Assembly: GCF_003312915.1 (NCBI RefSeq)
Contig: NZ_CP030261.1
Coordinates: 2,666,001-2,730,000, forward strand
DNA: 64,000 bases
Origin: Flavobacterium fluviale
Lineage (GTDB): Bacteria > Bacteroidota > Bacteroidia > Flavobacteriales > Flavobacteriaceae
Direction of reading: 5' to 3'
In this document: one piece after another, positions 1 to 8,049 of the stretch
Layout: the number at the start of each line of letters is the position of its first letter
Numbering within the stretch: position 1 is the stretch's first letter
Notes under the pieces: model-generated
The model's input: the letters and a program-made list of their open reading frames with translations, nothing else
What the model was told of the DNA's origin: nothing
The model's database searches: none
Made by a program: the position numbers and the translations under genes

Positions 1-1
1 T

Positions 2-118
2 ACTGATAAAACGGAGTCTGAAATTTTCGAAAAAATGTGGCAGGCAACTACTCATTTTCAAGAAGAATTTGCAAGAAAGAAAAGATTGAAAAAGAAATTA
101 AAATTTTGGAAATCTTAG
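2..118 (+). CDS. C-terminal end of an unknown protein (cut by window start)
   Basis: An open frame without a start runs in from the left edge and codes for the last 38 residues of a protein, ending in a very basic stretch (RKKRLKKKLKFWKS). Its stop codon overlaps the stop of the convergent GT2 gene by four bases, a tight end-to-end junction. The neighbours are LPS or surface-glycan glycosyltransferases, so this may belong to the same pathway, but 38 residues are too few to name a family. The basic tail would suit a membrane-peripheral enzyme; that is a guess. Confidence 0.6.
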   Translation, partial: TDKTESEIFEKMWQATTHFQEEFARKKRLKKKLKFWKS

Positions 119-885
119 TTTCTACATCTGATTTTTTTAAGCTCCTGAAAACGCACAGCAACACTCAAAGCATTTAGATAGCAAATTATAACCCCTTTTT
201 TTCCGTCTAAAATTCCAAGTCGGAGTAAATATTGATTTAAGAATTGATAAGCCGGACGAATATAAAAATGAAAAAAGTTAGGATTGGTATTTTTTAACAG
301 CTCTTCCTGAGCTTTTAATTTTCCGTAGAAGACCATTTTTTGCTTGTAATTTTCATAATTAGAATACGAATAATGGATCAATTTTGTTTTTAATTGACCA
401 ATTTTTCCGTTTACAATTAATTTTTCGTGAACAATTTTTTCATCATTATAAATTGCATTTTCTTTCTTAAAAAGTCGAATGATTTTATCTGTTTGCCAGC
501 CGCTAAAACGCAGTTTTTTATTTTTGAACATAAAGTTTCTGCGTACAAAATAAGCAGAGGCACAATCTTTTTGGCTGGTTACAAAACTAATTTCTTTTTG
601 AAGTTCCTGAGTAAGTCTTTCATCAGCATCTACAAAAAGAATCCATGAATTTGAAGCAAGACTTAAGGCAAAATTACGCTGAGAAGCAAAATTATCAAAG
701 GCACGCTGTACTACTTTAACATTAGGAAATGATGAGGCAATCTCGTAAGTTTTATCTACGCTAAAAGAATCTACAATGATTATTTCATCGGCGAAAGCCA
801 AATTATACAATACATCTCTGATGTTTTCTTCCTCATTATAAGTAATAATCAATGCGGTCATTCTTTGCTTTTCTGTCAAAATCAT
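115..885 (-). CDS. GT2-family glycosyltransferase (WaaE/KdtX-like LPS core enzyme)
   Basis: This 256-residue protein has the GT-A fold signatures of family 2 glycosyltransferases: ITYNEEEN at residues 14-21, an acidic VDSFSVDKT loop near 39-46, and the metal/nucleotide-binding DAD at 86-88 (FVDADER). The NFASQRNFAL segment and overall length resemble the WaaE/KdtX group, which adds a sugar to the LPS inner core at the cytoplasmic face. The start is fixed by an ATGA overlap with the stop of the upstream GT9 gene, so the two are translationally coupled. An internal ATG at codon 9 is possible but less likely given the overlap. The exact donor and acceptor sugars cannot be read from the sequence. 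Confidence 0.85.
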   Translation of the reverse strand: MILTEKQRMTALIITYNEEENIRDVLYNLAFADEIIIVDSFSVDKTYEIASSFPNVKVVQRAFDNFASQRNFALSLASNSWILFVDADERLTQELQKEISFVTSQKDCASAYFVRRNFMFKNKKLRFSGWQTDKIIRLFKKENAIYNDEKIVHEKLIVNGKIGQLKTKLIHYSYSNYENYKQKMVFYGKLKAQEELLKNTNPNFFHFYIRPAYQFLNQYLLRLGILDGKKGVIICYLNALSVAVRFQELKKIRCRN

Positions 886-1958
886 TTTACTGTAAAGCTT
901 AGGTTTTGAGTTAGAAACAACTTAATTTTTTTTTCAAAAAATTCAGGTTTAAATTCTTGGTATAATGATAAAGCTTCTTTCTTGAGCATTTTTTCGTTTT
1001 TTTGCTCAAATAAATCAGGACGATAATCTTTTAAATGAACAGAAAGATGGTGAATTCCGTCTTCAAAAGTAGCCCAAATTTTCTTTTCAATCCATGGTGA
1101 GAAAATGATAAAGGATGGTTTTTTAAGCCCTTTTGCCATATTTATTGCACCGCCATCGTTGCCAATAATCAAATTACATTGATTCATAAGGCCAATAAAA
1201 GAACGTAAATCTCCTCCCAATAAATCAAAATAAATTTTTGATTGAGTTGAAGGTTTGCAGGCATTAAAAACGGTTTTGGCTTCTTCTAACTGTTTCGGAA
1301 AATAATTAAAAAGAATATTTACATCTGCAGTATCAGCCACATAATCTACCACTTTAGACATAAACTCTAAAGGATATGTTTTTAATTTTTCGCTTCCTAA
1401 AAGGCTGATCATAACTGTTTTTCGATTTTTTGCAACATTATGTTTTTCAAAAAGAGCAACAGCTTCCAAATTTTCTTTTTCAGAAACAAATAATTTCGGA
1501 ATTGGATCAATTTTAATTTTGAGGTCTAAAGGTTCTAATAACGAAAGCCTTCTTTCGATTGCCAAACCTAAGTTCGTTTTAGGAAAAGGCTCAAACGGAA
1601 CATTATCAGTATATAAAAAGTTTCTTCCTGATTTTTTATATGATATTTTTCGTTTGGCATTGCTTAACAAAACCAATGTCCAGCTTTCGAGTTTCGAATA
1701 CGCATCAATTAATAAATCATACTTTTCTTTTCTGATCTGAAGTCCAAGATTTAATAATTCTTTTTTGCTTTTTCGATGTTTTTCTTCAAACAAAATAATA
1801 TTGTCAATACTTGAATTGCCTTCTAAAACGGGAGTTGTTGAGGAATAGACCAAATAATCGATTTGTGAGTTAGGGTAGGCAACACGCAAATTATTGCAAA
1901 TAATGCTACTGATCAGCACATCACCAATCATTTTTTGTTGAATTACAAGTATCTTCAT
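882..1958 (-). CDS. GT9-family heptosyltransferase-like glycosyltransferase
   Basis: The 358-residue protein begins MKILVIQQKMIGDVLISS, the usual N-terminal glycine/aspartate motif of ADP-heptose:LPS heptosyltransferases (GT9, GT-B fold). Its C-terminal half contains GNDGGAINMAKGL, the equivalent of the SDTGPMHLA nucleotide-sugar motif, followed by a conserved PSFIIFSPW strand. Family members transfer heptose or another sugar to the inner LPS core at the inner membrane. It is the first gene of a two-gene minus-strand unit with the GT2 enzyme. The second residue of the SDTG-type motif is changed (NDGG), so the sugar donor may differ from ADP-heptose. Confidence 0.85.
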   Translation of the reverse strand: MKILVIQQKMIGDVLISSIICNNLRVAYPNSQIDYLVYSSTTPVLEGNSSIDNIILFEEKHRKSKKELLNLGLQIRKEKYDLLIDAYSKLESWTLVLLSNAKRKISYKKSGRNFLYTDNVPFEPFPKTNLGLAIERRLSLLEPLDLKIKIDPIPKLFVSEKENLEAVALFEKHNVAKNRKTVMISLLGSEKLKTYPLEFMSKVVDYVADTADVNILFNYFPKQLEEAKTVFNACKPSTQSKIYFDLLGGDLRSFIGLMNQCNLIIGNDGGAINMAKGLKKPSFIIFSPWIEKKIWATFEDGIHHLSVHLKDYRPDLFEQKNEKMLKKEALSLYQEFKPEFFEKKIKLFLTQNLSFTVK

Positions 1959-1998
1959 ATAAACAATTAGATCTTTTTAGGTGTGTGCAAATTGAAGC

Positions 1999-2047
1999 AA
2001 AAAAAATCCAAATTCCAATCTTATCAATTGAAATTTGGATTTTTTTT
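1999..2047 (-). terminator. Rho-independent terminator after dapD
   Basis: A-run, then atccaaatt, a loop and aatttggat followed by a T-run. The A and T runs extend the stem on both sides, so the hairpin can work in either direction, but it sits directly behind dapD on the minus strand and also separates it from the glycosyltransferases. Confidence 0.8.
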
Positions 2048-2067
2048 ACTATATTTTTCTTTAAAAT

Positions 2068-2883
2068 CTATACTGCAACATCGTATTCACGAAGAGCATT
2101 ATTTAAAGAAGTTTTTAAATCTGTAGATGGTTTACGAGTACCAATAATTAAGGCGCAAGGAACTTGAAATTCTCCTGCTGCGAATTTTTTAGTGTAGCTT
2201 CCAGGAATCACTACAGAACGAGCAGGAACAAAACCTTTCATTTCTACTGGCTCATCACCTGTAACATCAATGATTTTTGTTGAAGCAGTTAAGCAAACGT
2301 TAGCACCAAGAACAGCTTCTTTTCCTACGTGAACACCTTCAACAACAATGCAACGAGAACCAATAAAAGCGCCATCTTCGATAATAACAGGAGCAGCTTG
2401 TAATGGCTCAAGAACCCCGCCAATACCAACACCACCGCTTAAGTGTACATTTTTACCAATTTGTGCACAGCTTCCAACTGTAGCCCAAGTATCAACCATA
2501 GTTCCTTCGTCAACATAAGCACCAATGTTTACATAACTTGGCATTAAGATAACACCGCTGGAAATGTAAGCTCCGTAGCGAGCAACAGCATTTGGTACAA
2601 CACGAATTCCTTTTGCAGCATAATCTCTTTTAAGTAACATTTTATCATGATACTCGAAAATACCAGATTCCCATGTTTCCATTTTTTGAATTGGGAAATA
2701 CATAACAACAGCTTTTTTAACCCATTCGTTAACCTGCCATTTATCGCCAACTGGTTCAGCAACGCGTAATTTTCCTGCGTCTACCAATTCGATTACTTCT
2801 CTAATAGCATCAGTCGTTGTAGTTTCTTGTAATAAAGCTCTGTTTTCCCAAGCTTGTTCAATTATAGTCTGTAAAGAATTCAT
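2068..2883 (-). CDS. dapD: 2,3,4,5-tetrahydropyridine-2,6-dicarboxylate N-succinyltransferase
   Basis: DapD transfers succinyl from succinyl-CoA to tetrahydrodipicolinate in the succinylase branch of lysine and diaminopimelate synthesis in the cytoplasm. The 271-residue length is normal. The N-terminal helical domain (to about residue 95) is followed by a left-handed beta-helix of hexapeptide repeats with family motifs such as MPSYVNIGAYVDEGTMVDTWATVGSCAQIG and GGVGIGGVLEPLQ. It stands alone between its own promoter and terminator. The ATG lies 17 bases downstream of a very good TAnnTTTG element. Confidence 0.97.
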   Translation of the reverse strand: MNSLQTIIEQAWENRALLQETTTTDAIREVIELVDAGKLRVAEPVGDKWQVNEWVKKAVVMYFPIQKMETWESGIFEYHDKMLLKRDYAAKGIRVVPNAVARYGAYISSGVILMPSYVNIGAYVDEGTMVDTWATVGSCAQIGKNVHLSGGVGIGGVLEPLQAAPVIIEDGAFIGSRCIVVEGVHVGKEAVLGANVCLTASTKIIDVTGDEPVEMKGFVPARSVVIPGSYTKKFAAGEFQVPCALIIGTRKPSTDLKTSLNNALREYDVAV

Positions 2884-2899
2884 ACGTTTAAATTTTTGG

Positions 2900-2928
2900 C
2901 AAAGATAAGGTATTTGTAGAAATGCAAA
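2900..2928 (-). promoter_or_regulatory. dapD promoter (-33 TTTG, -7 TATCTTTG)
   Basis: On the minus strand TTTG is followed after 17 bases by TATCTTTG, a close fit to the Bacteroidota consensus TTG-N17-23-TAnnTTTG. Transcription would start only about 10 bases before the dapD ATG. Confidence 0.75.
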
Positions 2929-3145
2929 AAAGTAAAGCGACTCGAAAATGTTACAGGTTTAACTTTTTGTTTCTTATTTGTAAAACTATGAAATGTTGTT
3001 TTTATCAAAATTCTAAAACTACCTCTAGAAGTTTTTTTTATGTCAAAATATGACAAAAGTCAGATTTTCTGTTTTTTCTTCTCTCTAATTTCGCATCATT
3101 GAAAAACATTCCATTCAATAAAATTAATCATATAAGCAGTAAAAT

Positions 3146-3775
3146 ATGAATCAAGAAAATCAACTTCAGAACAGAGTAATTATTGACAAAGAGGTAACTT
3201 GGGATAAAACACAAGTTATTATGAGTAAAACAAATGCCTTTGGTATTATCGAATATGCCAATGAAGTATTTGTAGATGTTTGTGGTTACGAAGATTATGA
3301 ATTAATGGGACAGCCGCATAATATTATACGTCACCCAGACATGCCAAAAGTTATTTTTAAAGTGCTTTGGGAGAATCTTAAAAATGGTAAAAACTTTCAT
3401 GCCATTGTAAAAAATCTGGCTAAATCTGGAAGATATTATTGGGTAATTACCGACTTTGAAATCGCTCGTGACGAAAATGATGTAATCGTAAATTATTTTG
3501 GACGAAGACAATCTGTACCGCAGGAAGTAATTGCAATGCATATAGAGCCTTTGTATAAAAAATTATTACAAATCGAAGCGGCAAGCGGAGTTGAATTCAG
3601 CGAAAAATACCTAATTGGATTTTTAGAAGAAAAAAAGAGATCTTATGTTGAATATATTAAGGAGTTGATTTACGAACACGAAAAAGCACAGTCCAAGTTT
3701 GCTAATTATGTTGAGGAAGAGGACGGAGAAGAGGAAGAACACAGAGGCTTTTTTGGTCGATTGTTCGGAAGATAA
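3146..3775 (+). CDS. Stand-alone Aer-like PAS domain protein
   Basis: The 209-residue protein is mainly one PAS domain (about residues 15-125). It carries the hallmark HNIIRHPDMP, matching the FAD-binding PAS of the aerotaxis receptor Aer (usual form NIVRHPDMP). After the PAS comes a helical region (about 130-185), then an acidic run EEEDGEEEE and a short aromatic/basic end GFFGRLFGR. No HAMP, methyl-accepting, kinase or transmembrane segment is visible, so it is a sensor without a fused output. Gliding flavobacteria lack flagella, so it may pass a redox or oxygen signal to a partner. A TGTCA-N5-TGACA dyad lies about 100 bases upstream. The FAD assignment rests on the motif only. Confidence 0.85.
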   Translation: MNQENQLQNRVIIDKEVTWDKTQVIMSKTNAFGIIEYANEVFVDVCGYEDYELMGQPHNIIRHPDMPKVIFKVLWENLKNGKNFHAIVKNLAKSGRYYWVITDFEIARDENDVIVNYFGRRQSVPQEVIAMHIEPLYKKLLQIEAASGVEFSEKYLIGFLEEKKRSYVEYIKELIYEHEKAQSKFANYVEEEDGEEEEHRGFFGRLFGR

Positions 3776-3811
3776 TTGAAGTTATTTTTTAGGTTTGAAT
3801 ATTTGGATAGG

Positions 3812-3842
3812 TCCGTCTTGAGTTTTCGAGGCGGATTTTTTA
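3812..3842 (+). terminator. Terminator after the PAS gene
   Basis: tccgtctt and gaggcgga pair around an eight-base loop (two G-U pairs) and are followed by a run of six T. Confidence 0.75.
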
Positions 3843-3844
3843 TT

Positions 3845-5710
3845 TTACAAAGTCAGTTGATTGTTGATTACTCTATTATTAAAAGATTGTATATAAGCTT
3901 TTATAAATTTTTCGGCTTCTTTAACTTTGAATGTATTCCGTTTCATTAAATTATTTTTTAATAAAGTATCTTCTTTCCATTTATAGAAACCAATAGTTTT
4001 ATTATTACCAAATGCGAGGTAGAAATCGCCGTCTATATAATGATAAGTACCTTCAAGATAATATACAACAAAGTCATCTTTAACTTTGTAACTCTTTCCA
4101 AAGCTTACAATTTCTGCTTTTATATTTAAGTAATCTAAAATACTCGGCATAATGTCAATTTGTTGAAAGTTTTTGTCGTGTACACCAATAAGATCTGGAT
4201 TTGAAGGATCAAAGAATAAGATTGGAATTCTAAACTTCCCAATATTTGTTTTATCTGTATTTCTATCACCTGATGAAGTGTGATCTGCTGAAATTACAAA
4301 AAGTGTGTTCTTGTACCAATTTTGTTTTTTAGCAGTTTCAAAAAATCTTCGAAGAGCGTAATCAGTGTAAGCAATGCTTTCTTGTATTCTTGTAGTTCCT
4401 TTTGGAAATTTTCTAATATATTTTTTTGGTATTGTATAAGGATTATGAGAAGAAATGGTAAATAAAGAACTAAAAAATGGCTCTTGAAAAGAAGAAAGTT
4501 TCGAAGAAAAGAACTGTAAAAATTCTTCGTCAAAAATGCCCCATTTTCCATCAAAAGCTTCTGGTCCAATATATTGATCCTTTCCGTAGTATTGATCAAA
4601 TCCTGCCACTTTTGCATATTGATCGAAGTTCTGGCTTCCGTTAAAAGCACCATGAAAAAAAGAAGTCGAATAACCTTCTTTCTTTAAAATTTTAGGGAGA
4701 CCATTTATTTTATTTACGGAATAACTGGATGATATAAAAGAATTATTCATTAAACTTGGTACACTTGAAAGTATCGACGGGACTGCATCAATAGAAACTT
4801 TTCCATTAGCAAATCCATTTTTAAAATAATATGATTTCGTAATAAGAGAATCTAGAAACGGAGTTTGACCACGTCCAATATTTTCATTTCCAAAGCTTTC
4901 TAATATTAAAACAATAACATTTTTTTTATCTGGAGTTTTGGTTGTTTTTAATGAAATAACAGGACTGTAGATCTTTTTTAATTCTATAGAATCAAAATAG
5001 CTTACTTTTTCAAGATCATCTTTTTTTATAAAAGTCTTTATAATCGTGAAGGGAGTGTTTAGAACTAAAGGGGTATTAGTAATTGAGCCAAACTTTATTC
5101 CGTCAACAATCCTTATAGGCTTCTTTTGTAAACCGCCGCGGCCTAAAATCATTAAAAGAGTTACTCCAACTGCCAGAAAAACTGTTTTCTTGTAATAGTC
5201 TTTTTTAATTAATTTCTTAGTAAATGAAGTGCCATTTAAATCTGGAATCATTTTCCATAATAGTATACTAAGAATTATAAAAACCACTGCTATGTACCAA
5301 AACTCTTGAAGAAAAGATGGAATTAGACCAATTGCTTCATGTTGCATTCCTTTTGCTGTAATCATTCCAAATGTGCTTCTCCTTCCAGTAAATCTATAAT
5401 AGATAATGTCAATAAAATTTGTAGCAATAAATAACAAATTAACCAGATAATAAGCGATTTTTACGATAAGCTGGTATCTATTAGTGTACTTAAAACGACC
5501 AGGTATTAAGTGAGCAATTAGAAAAATCAGATTAATATAACTGACAGCAGTAAAATCGAATAACAGACCGCCAAGAAATGTTTGAAAAGTGAAAGTATCT
5601 AGTAGTTTAAAATTTATCAAATAGAATAAAACTCTAGATAATTGATACATCAAAATAATCAATATAAATCTTTTGAAAAACAAGGAAGTGCTTTTTTTGT
5701 AATTATTCAT
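3845..5710 (-). CDS. LtaS-like membrane phosphotransferase/sulfatase-fold protein
   Basis: The 621-residue protein has about five N-terminal transmembrane segments (roughly residues 14-34, 46-70, 82-105, 136-152, 175-190) and a large extracytoplasmic alkaline-phosphatase-superfamily domain. Active-site features are visible: VLILESFG with the metal ligand Glu271, GKVSID with the likely nucleophile Ser306 (Thr in lipoteichoic acid synthases), SHNPY near 421, and SADHTSSGD at 474-482. Relatives move phosphoglycerol or phosphoethanolamine from a phospholipid onto a glycan or lipid outside the membrane. A Gram-negative host has no lipoteichoic acid, so a periplasmic glycan or lipid A-type acceptor is more likely. 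Sulfatase activity would need the Cys/Ser maturation motif, which is absent. Confidence 0.85.
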   Translation of the reverse strand: MNNYKKSTSLFFKRFILIILMYQLSRVLFYLINFKLLDTFTFQTFLGGLLFDFTAVSYINLIFLIAHLIPGRFKYTNRYQLIVKIAYYLVNLLFIATNFIDIIYYRFTGRRSTFGMITAKGMQHEAIGLIPSFLQEFWYIAVVFIILSILLWKMIPDLNGTSFTKKLIKKDYYKKTVFLAVGVTLLMILGRGGLQKKPIRIVDGIKFGSITNTPLVLNTPFTIIKTFIKKDDLEKVSYFDSIELKKIYSPVISLKTTKTPDKKNVIVLILESFGNENIGRGQTPFLDSLITKSYYFKNGFANGKVSIDAVPSILSSVPSLMNNSFISSSYSVNKINGLPKILKKEGYSTSFFHGAFNGSQNFDQYAKVAGFDQYYGKDQYIGPEAFDGKWGIFDEEFLQFFSSKLSSFQEPFFSSLFTISSHNPYTIPKKYIRKFPKGTTRIQESIAYTDYALRRFFETAKKQNWYKNTLFVISADHTSSGDRNTDKTNIGKFRIPILFFDPSNPDLIGVHDKNFQQIDIMPSILDYLNIKAEIVSFGKSYKVKDDFVVYYLEGTYHYIDGDFYLAFGNNKTIGFYKWKEDTLLKNNLMKRNTFKVKEAEKFIKAYIQSFNNRVINNQLTL

Positions 5711-5938
5711 TTTAAACCTTTTAAAACAACAACTTTTAGTTATTATTGAAATCTATACTTTTTTAATTGTGAGATAGTTTGCAAATAAAAGTGAGTTATA
5801 GTTCATTAAATTACAGAGGAGGACATTTTTATAACGGAATAAGACATTTCTCGCCGTTATTGAATTATATAAAAAAAATAAGGGTTTTTAGAAATTACTC
5901 CTTTAATAAGGAATATAGTGTAATGTTGGTTTTTTAAT

Positions 5939-5946
5939 TAAATTTG
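5939..5946 (+). promoter_or_regulatory. ruvX promoter -7 element
   Basis: TAAATTTG, 13 bases before the ruvX ATG, exact match to TAnnTTTG. No convincing -33 element at the expected distance. Confidence 0.55.
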
Positions 5947-5959
5947 TCAAAAAAGAATA

Positions 5960-6373
5960 ATGCCAAGAATCCTTTCAATAGATTACGGACAAAAACGCAC
6001 AGGAATTGCTGTTACAGACGAAATGCAGATTATAGCATCTGGTCTTACAACAATTCCCACTCATACTTTGCTTGATTTTTTAAAAGATTATTTTGCAAAA
6101 GAAAAAGTCGAAGCAGTATTAATCGGTGAGCCAAAACAAATGAATGGCCAGCCTTCAGAAAGTGCTTCGGTAATTAATGGTTTTGCAGTTCATTTTTCAA
6201 ATATTTTCCCAGACATGAAAGTCATTAGGGTTGATGAGCGCTTTACTTCAAAAATGGCGTTTCAAACAATGATCGACAGTGGTTTAAGTAAAAAGCAGCG
6301 ACAAAACAAAGGATTAATAGACGAGATTTCTGCTACAATTTTACTTCAAGATTATCTTTCCTCAAAAAGATAA
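5960..6373 (+). CDS. ruvX: RuvX/YqgF Holliday junction resolvase-like nuclease
   Basis: The 137-residue RNase H-fold protein has SIDYGQKRTGIAV (catalytic first Asp, residues 5-17), LIGEPKQMNGQPSE in the middle, RVDERFTSKMA and a late KGLIDEISATILLQ with the last acidic residue. YqgF family members process the 5' end of pre-16S rRNA and/or resolve recombination junctions. In many Bacteroidota ruvX sits next to def. Here mqo and a FUSC gene lie between them. Confidence 0.93.
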   Translation: MPRILSIDYGQKRTGIAVTDEMQIIASGLTTIPTHTLLDFLKDYFAKEKVEAVLIGEPKQMNGQPSESASVINGFAVHFSNIFPDMKVIRVDERFTSKMAFQTMIDSGLSKKQRQNKGLIDEISATILLQDYLSSKR

Positions 6374-6469
6374 CGTTGTTGGTCGTATTTTTTATTTATA
6401 ATTTAATGGTTTTTAGAAAATCCTAACTTTTATCATGTAAAAATTAGTTTTTTTTTGCAATTAAAAAAG

Positions 6470-6477
6470 TACCTTTG
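6470..6477 (+). promoter_or_regulatory. mqo promoter -7 element
   Basis: TACCTTTG, exact TAnnTTTG, 22 bases before the chosen mqo ATG. It rules out the TTG codon at 6455 as the start, because that would lie upstream of the transcript. Confidence 0.6.
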
Positions 6478-6499
6478 CACTTTAAATAAAAATACTGTT

Positions 6500-7993
6500 A
6501 TGCCTGACGAAACCATACGTTCAAATAGTGATGTAGTACTCATTGGCGCTGGAATAATGAGTGCCACTCTTGGAGTAATTTTGAAAGAATTACAACCGGA
6601 TATAAAAATTGAAATTTACGAAAGATTAGATGTTGCTGCTGCAGAAAGCTCTGATGCTTGGAATAATGCAGGAACTGGACATTCTGCTTTTTGTGAATTA
6701 AATTATACTCCAGAAAAGGCAGACGGCAGTATCGATCCTAAAAAAGCAATAAGTATTGCTGAATCATTTGAGATTTCAAGACAGTTTTGGTCGTACTTAG
6801 TGCAGGAAAAAAAAGTGCCTTCTCCTGAAAATTTTATTAAAAGCGTACCTCATATGAGTTTTGTGTGGGGAGATAAAAACGTAAATTATTTAAAAAAGAG
6901 ATTTGAAGCGCTTCAAAGCAATCCAATTTTTTCTGAAATGACTTTCAGTACCGATTTTGAGCAGCTTCAAAAATGGATGCCGCTGGTAATGGAAGGTCGT
7001 AATGCCGACGAAAAATTAGCTGCAACGCATATGGAAATTGGTACCGATGTGAATTTTGGTGCTTTAACCAGAAGTATGTTCAATTATTTAGAAAAACTAG
7101 ATGGCGTTTCTTTATTTTTTAATCACGAAGTTAAAAAACTGAGACAGCGTGAAGACAAGTCTTGGAGAATTAAAATTAAAGATTTATCTACGGGAAAAAC
7201 TCGTAAAGCTTATACTAAATTTGTATTCATTGGTGCTGGTGGCGGCTCTCTACCGTTATTGGAAAAAGCAAATGTACCAGAAGGACATGGTTACGGCGGT
7301 TTTCCAGTAAGCGGGCAATGGCTAAAATGTACCAACCCAGAGGTTATTGAAAAACATCAGGCAAAAGTGTACGGGAAAGCAAGCGTTGGAGCTCCTCCTA
7401 TGTCTGTTCCTCATATTGACACTCGTGTCATTGATGGTGAAAAAGCACTTCTTTTTGGACCATTTGCTGGATTTTCAACTCGTTTCCTGAAAAACGGTTC
7501 CTATTTAGATTTGCCTTTATCGATTAAGCGCAATAACTTAATTCCGATGCTTGCAGCGGGATACCATAATATACCACTTACAAAATATTTGATAGAGCAG
7601 GTTCGCCAGTCTCCTAAAGACAGAATGAACGCACTTCGTGAATATTTGCCAACTGCCCGCTCTAAAGATTGGAAATTAGAAAAAGCAGGACAACGTGTTC
7701 AGGTTATCAAGAAAGATGAAAAAGAAGGCGGTGTTCTAGAATTTGGAACTGAGGTAATCAATACTCATGACGGATCTTTGGCAGTTTTATTAGGTGCTTC
7801 TCCAGGTGCATCTACTGCTGTAGCGATTATGGTTGATTTGATAAGCAGATGTTTTACAAATCAAATTAAAACACCAGAATGGGAAGCTAAATTAAAGAAA
7901 ATGATTCCTTCTTATGGTCAGACTTTAAATGATAAGCCGGAGCTTTTAGCAGAGCTTAGAAAACATACAGCAGAAGTTTTAAAAATAAAATAA
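6500..7993 (+). CDS. mqo: Malate:quinone oxidoreductase
   Basis: Mqo is a peripheral membrane flavoprotein that oxidises malate to oxaloacetate and passes electrons straight to the quinone pool, replacing or complementing malate dehydrogenase. The protein (497 residues from the chosen ATG) starts with a FAD-binding VLIGAGIMSATLG, followed by the family-typical SSDAWNNAGTGHSAFCELNYTP and late LLGASPGASTAVAIM. Length fits the family. A longer frame from a TTG 15 codons earlier is rejected because the -7 promoter element lies inside it. A terminator shared with the convergent FUSC gene follows. Confidence 0.96.
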   Translation: MPDETIRSNSDVVLIGAGIMSATLGVILKELQPDIKIEIYERLDVAAAESSDAWNNAGTGHSAFCELNYTPEKADGSIDPKKAISIAESFEISRQFWSYLVQEKKVPSPENFIKSVPHMSFVWGDKNVNYLKKRFEALQSNPIFSEMTFSTDFEQLQKWMPLVMEGRNADEKLAATHMEIGTDVNFGALTRSMFNYLEKLDGVSLFFNHEVKKLRQREDKSWRIKIKDLSTGKTRKAYTKFVFIGAGGGSLPLLEKANVPEGHGYGGFPVSGQWLKCTNPEVIEKHQAKVYGKASVGAPPMSVPHIDTRVIDGEKALLFGPFAGFSTRFLKNGSYLDLPLSIKRNNLIPMLAAGYHNIPLTKYLIEQVRQSPKDRMNALREYLPTARSKDWKLEKAGQRVQVIKKDEKEGGVLEFGTEVINTHDGSLAVLLGASPGASTAVAIMVDLISRCFTNQIKTPEWEAKLKKMIPSYGQTLNDKPELLAELRKHTAEVLKIK

Positions 7994-8017
7994 GCTTCTA
8001 ATATTGATAGATTAAAA

Positions 8018-8049
8018 AACAAATCCAGATGAATTAATCTGGATTTGTT
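8018..8049. terminator. Bidirectional terminator between mqo and the FUSC gene
   Basis: aacaaatccagat and atctggatttgtt form a 12-13 bp perfect stem with a six-base loop. The FUSC stop codon lies inside the loop, so the last three FUSC codons (Asn-Pro-Asp) are one arm of the stem. Confidence 0.85.

Noticed and set aside
1985..2167. A 60-codon plus-strand frame across the end of dapD
   Set aside because: It starts in the dapD terminator and runs antisense through dapD; its translation (poly-Lys/Phe-rich) shows no family feature.
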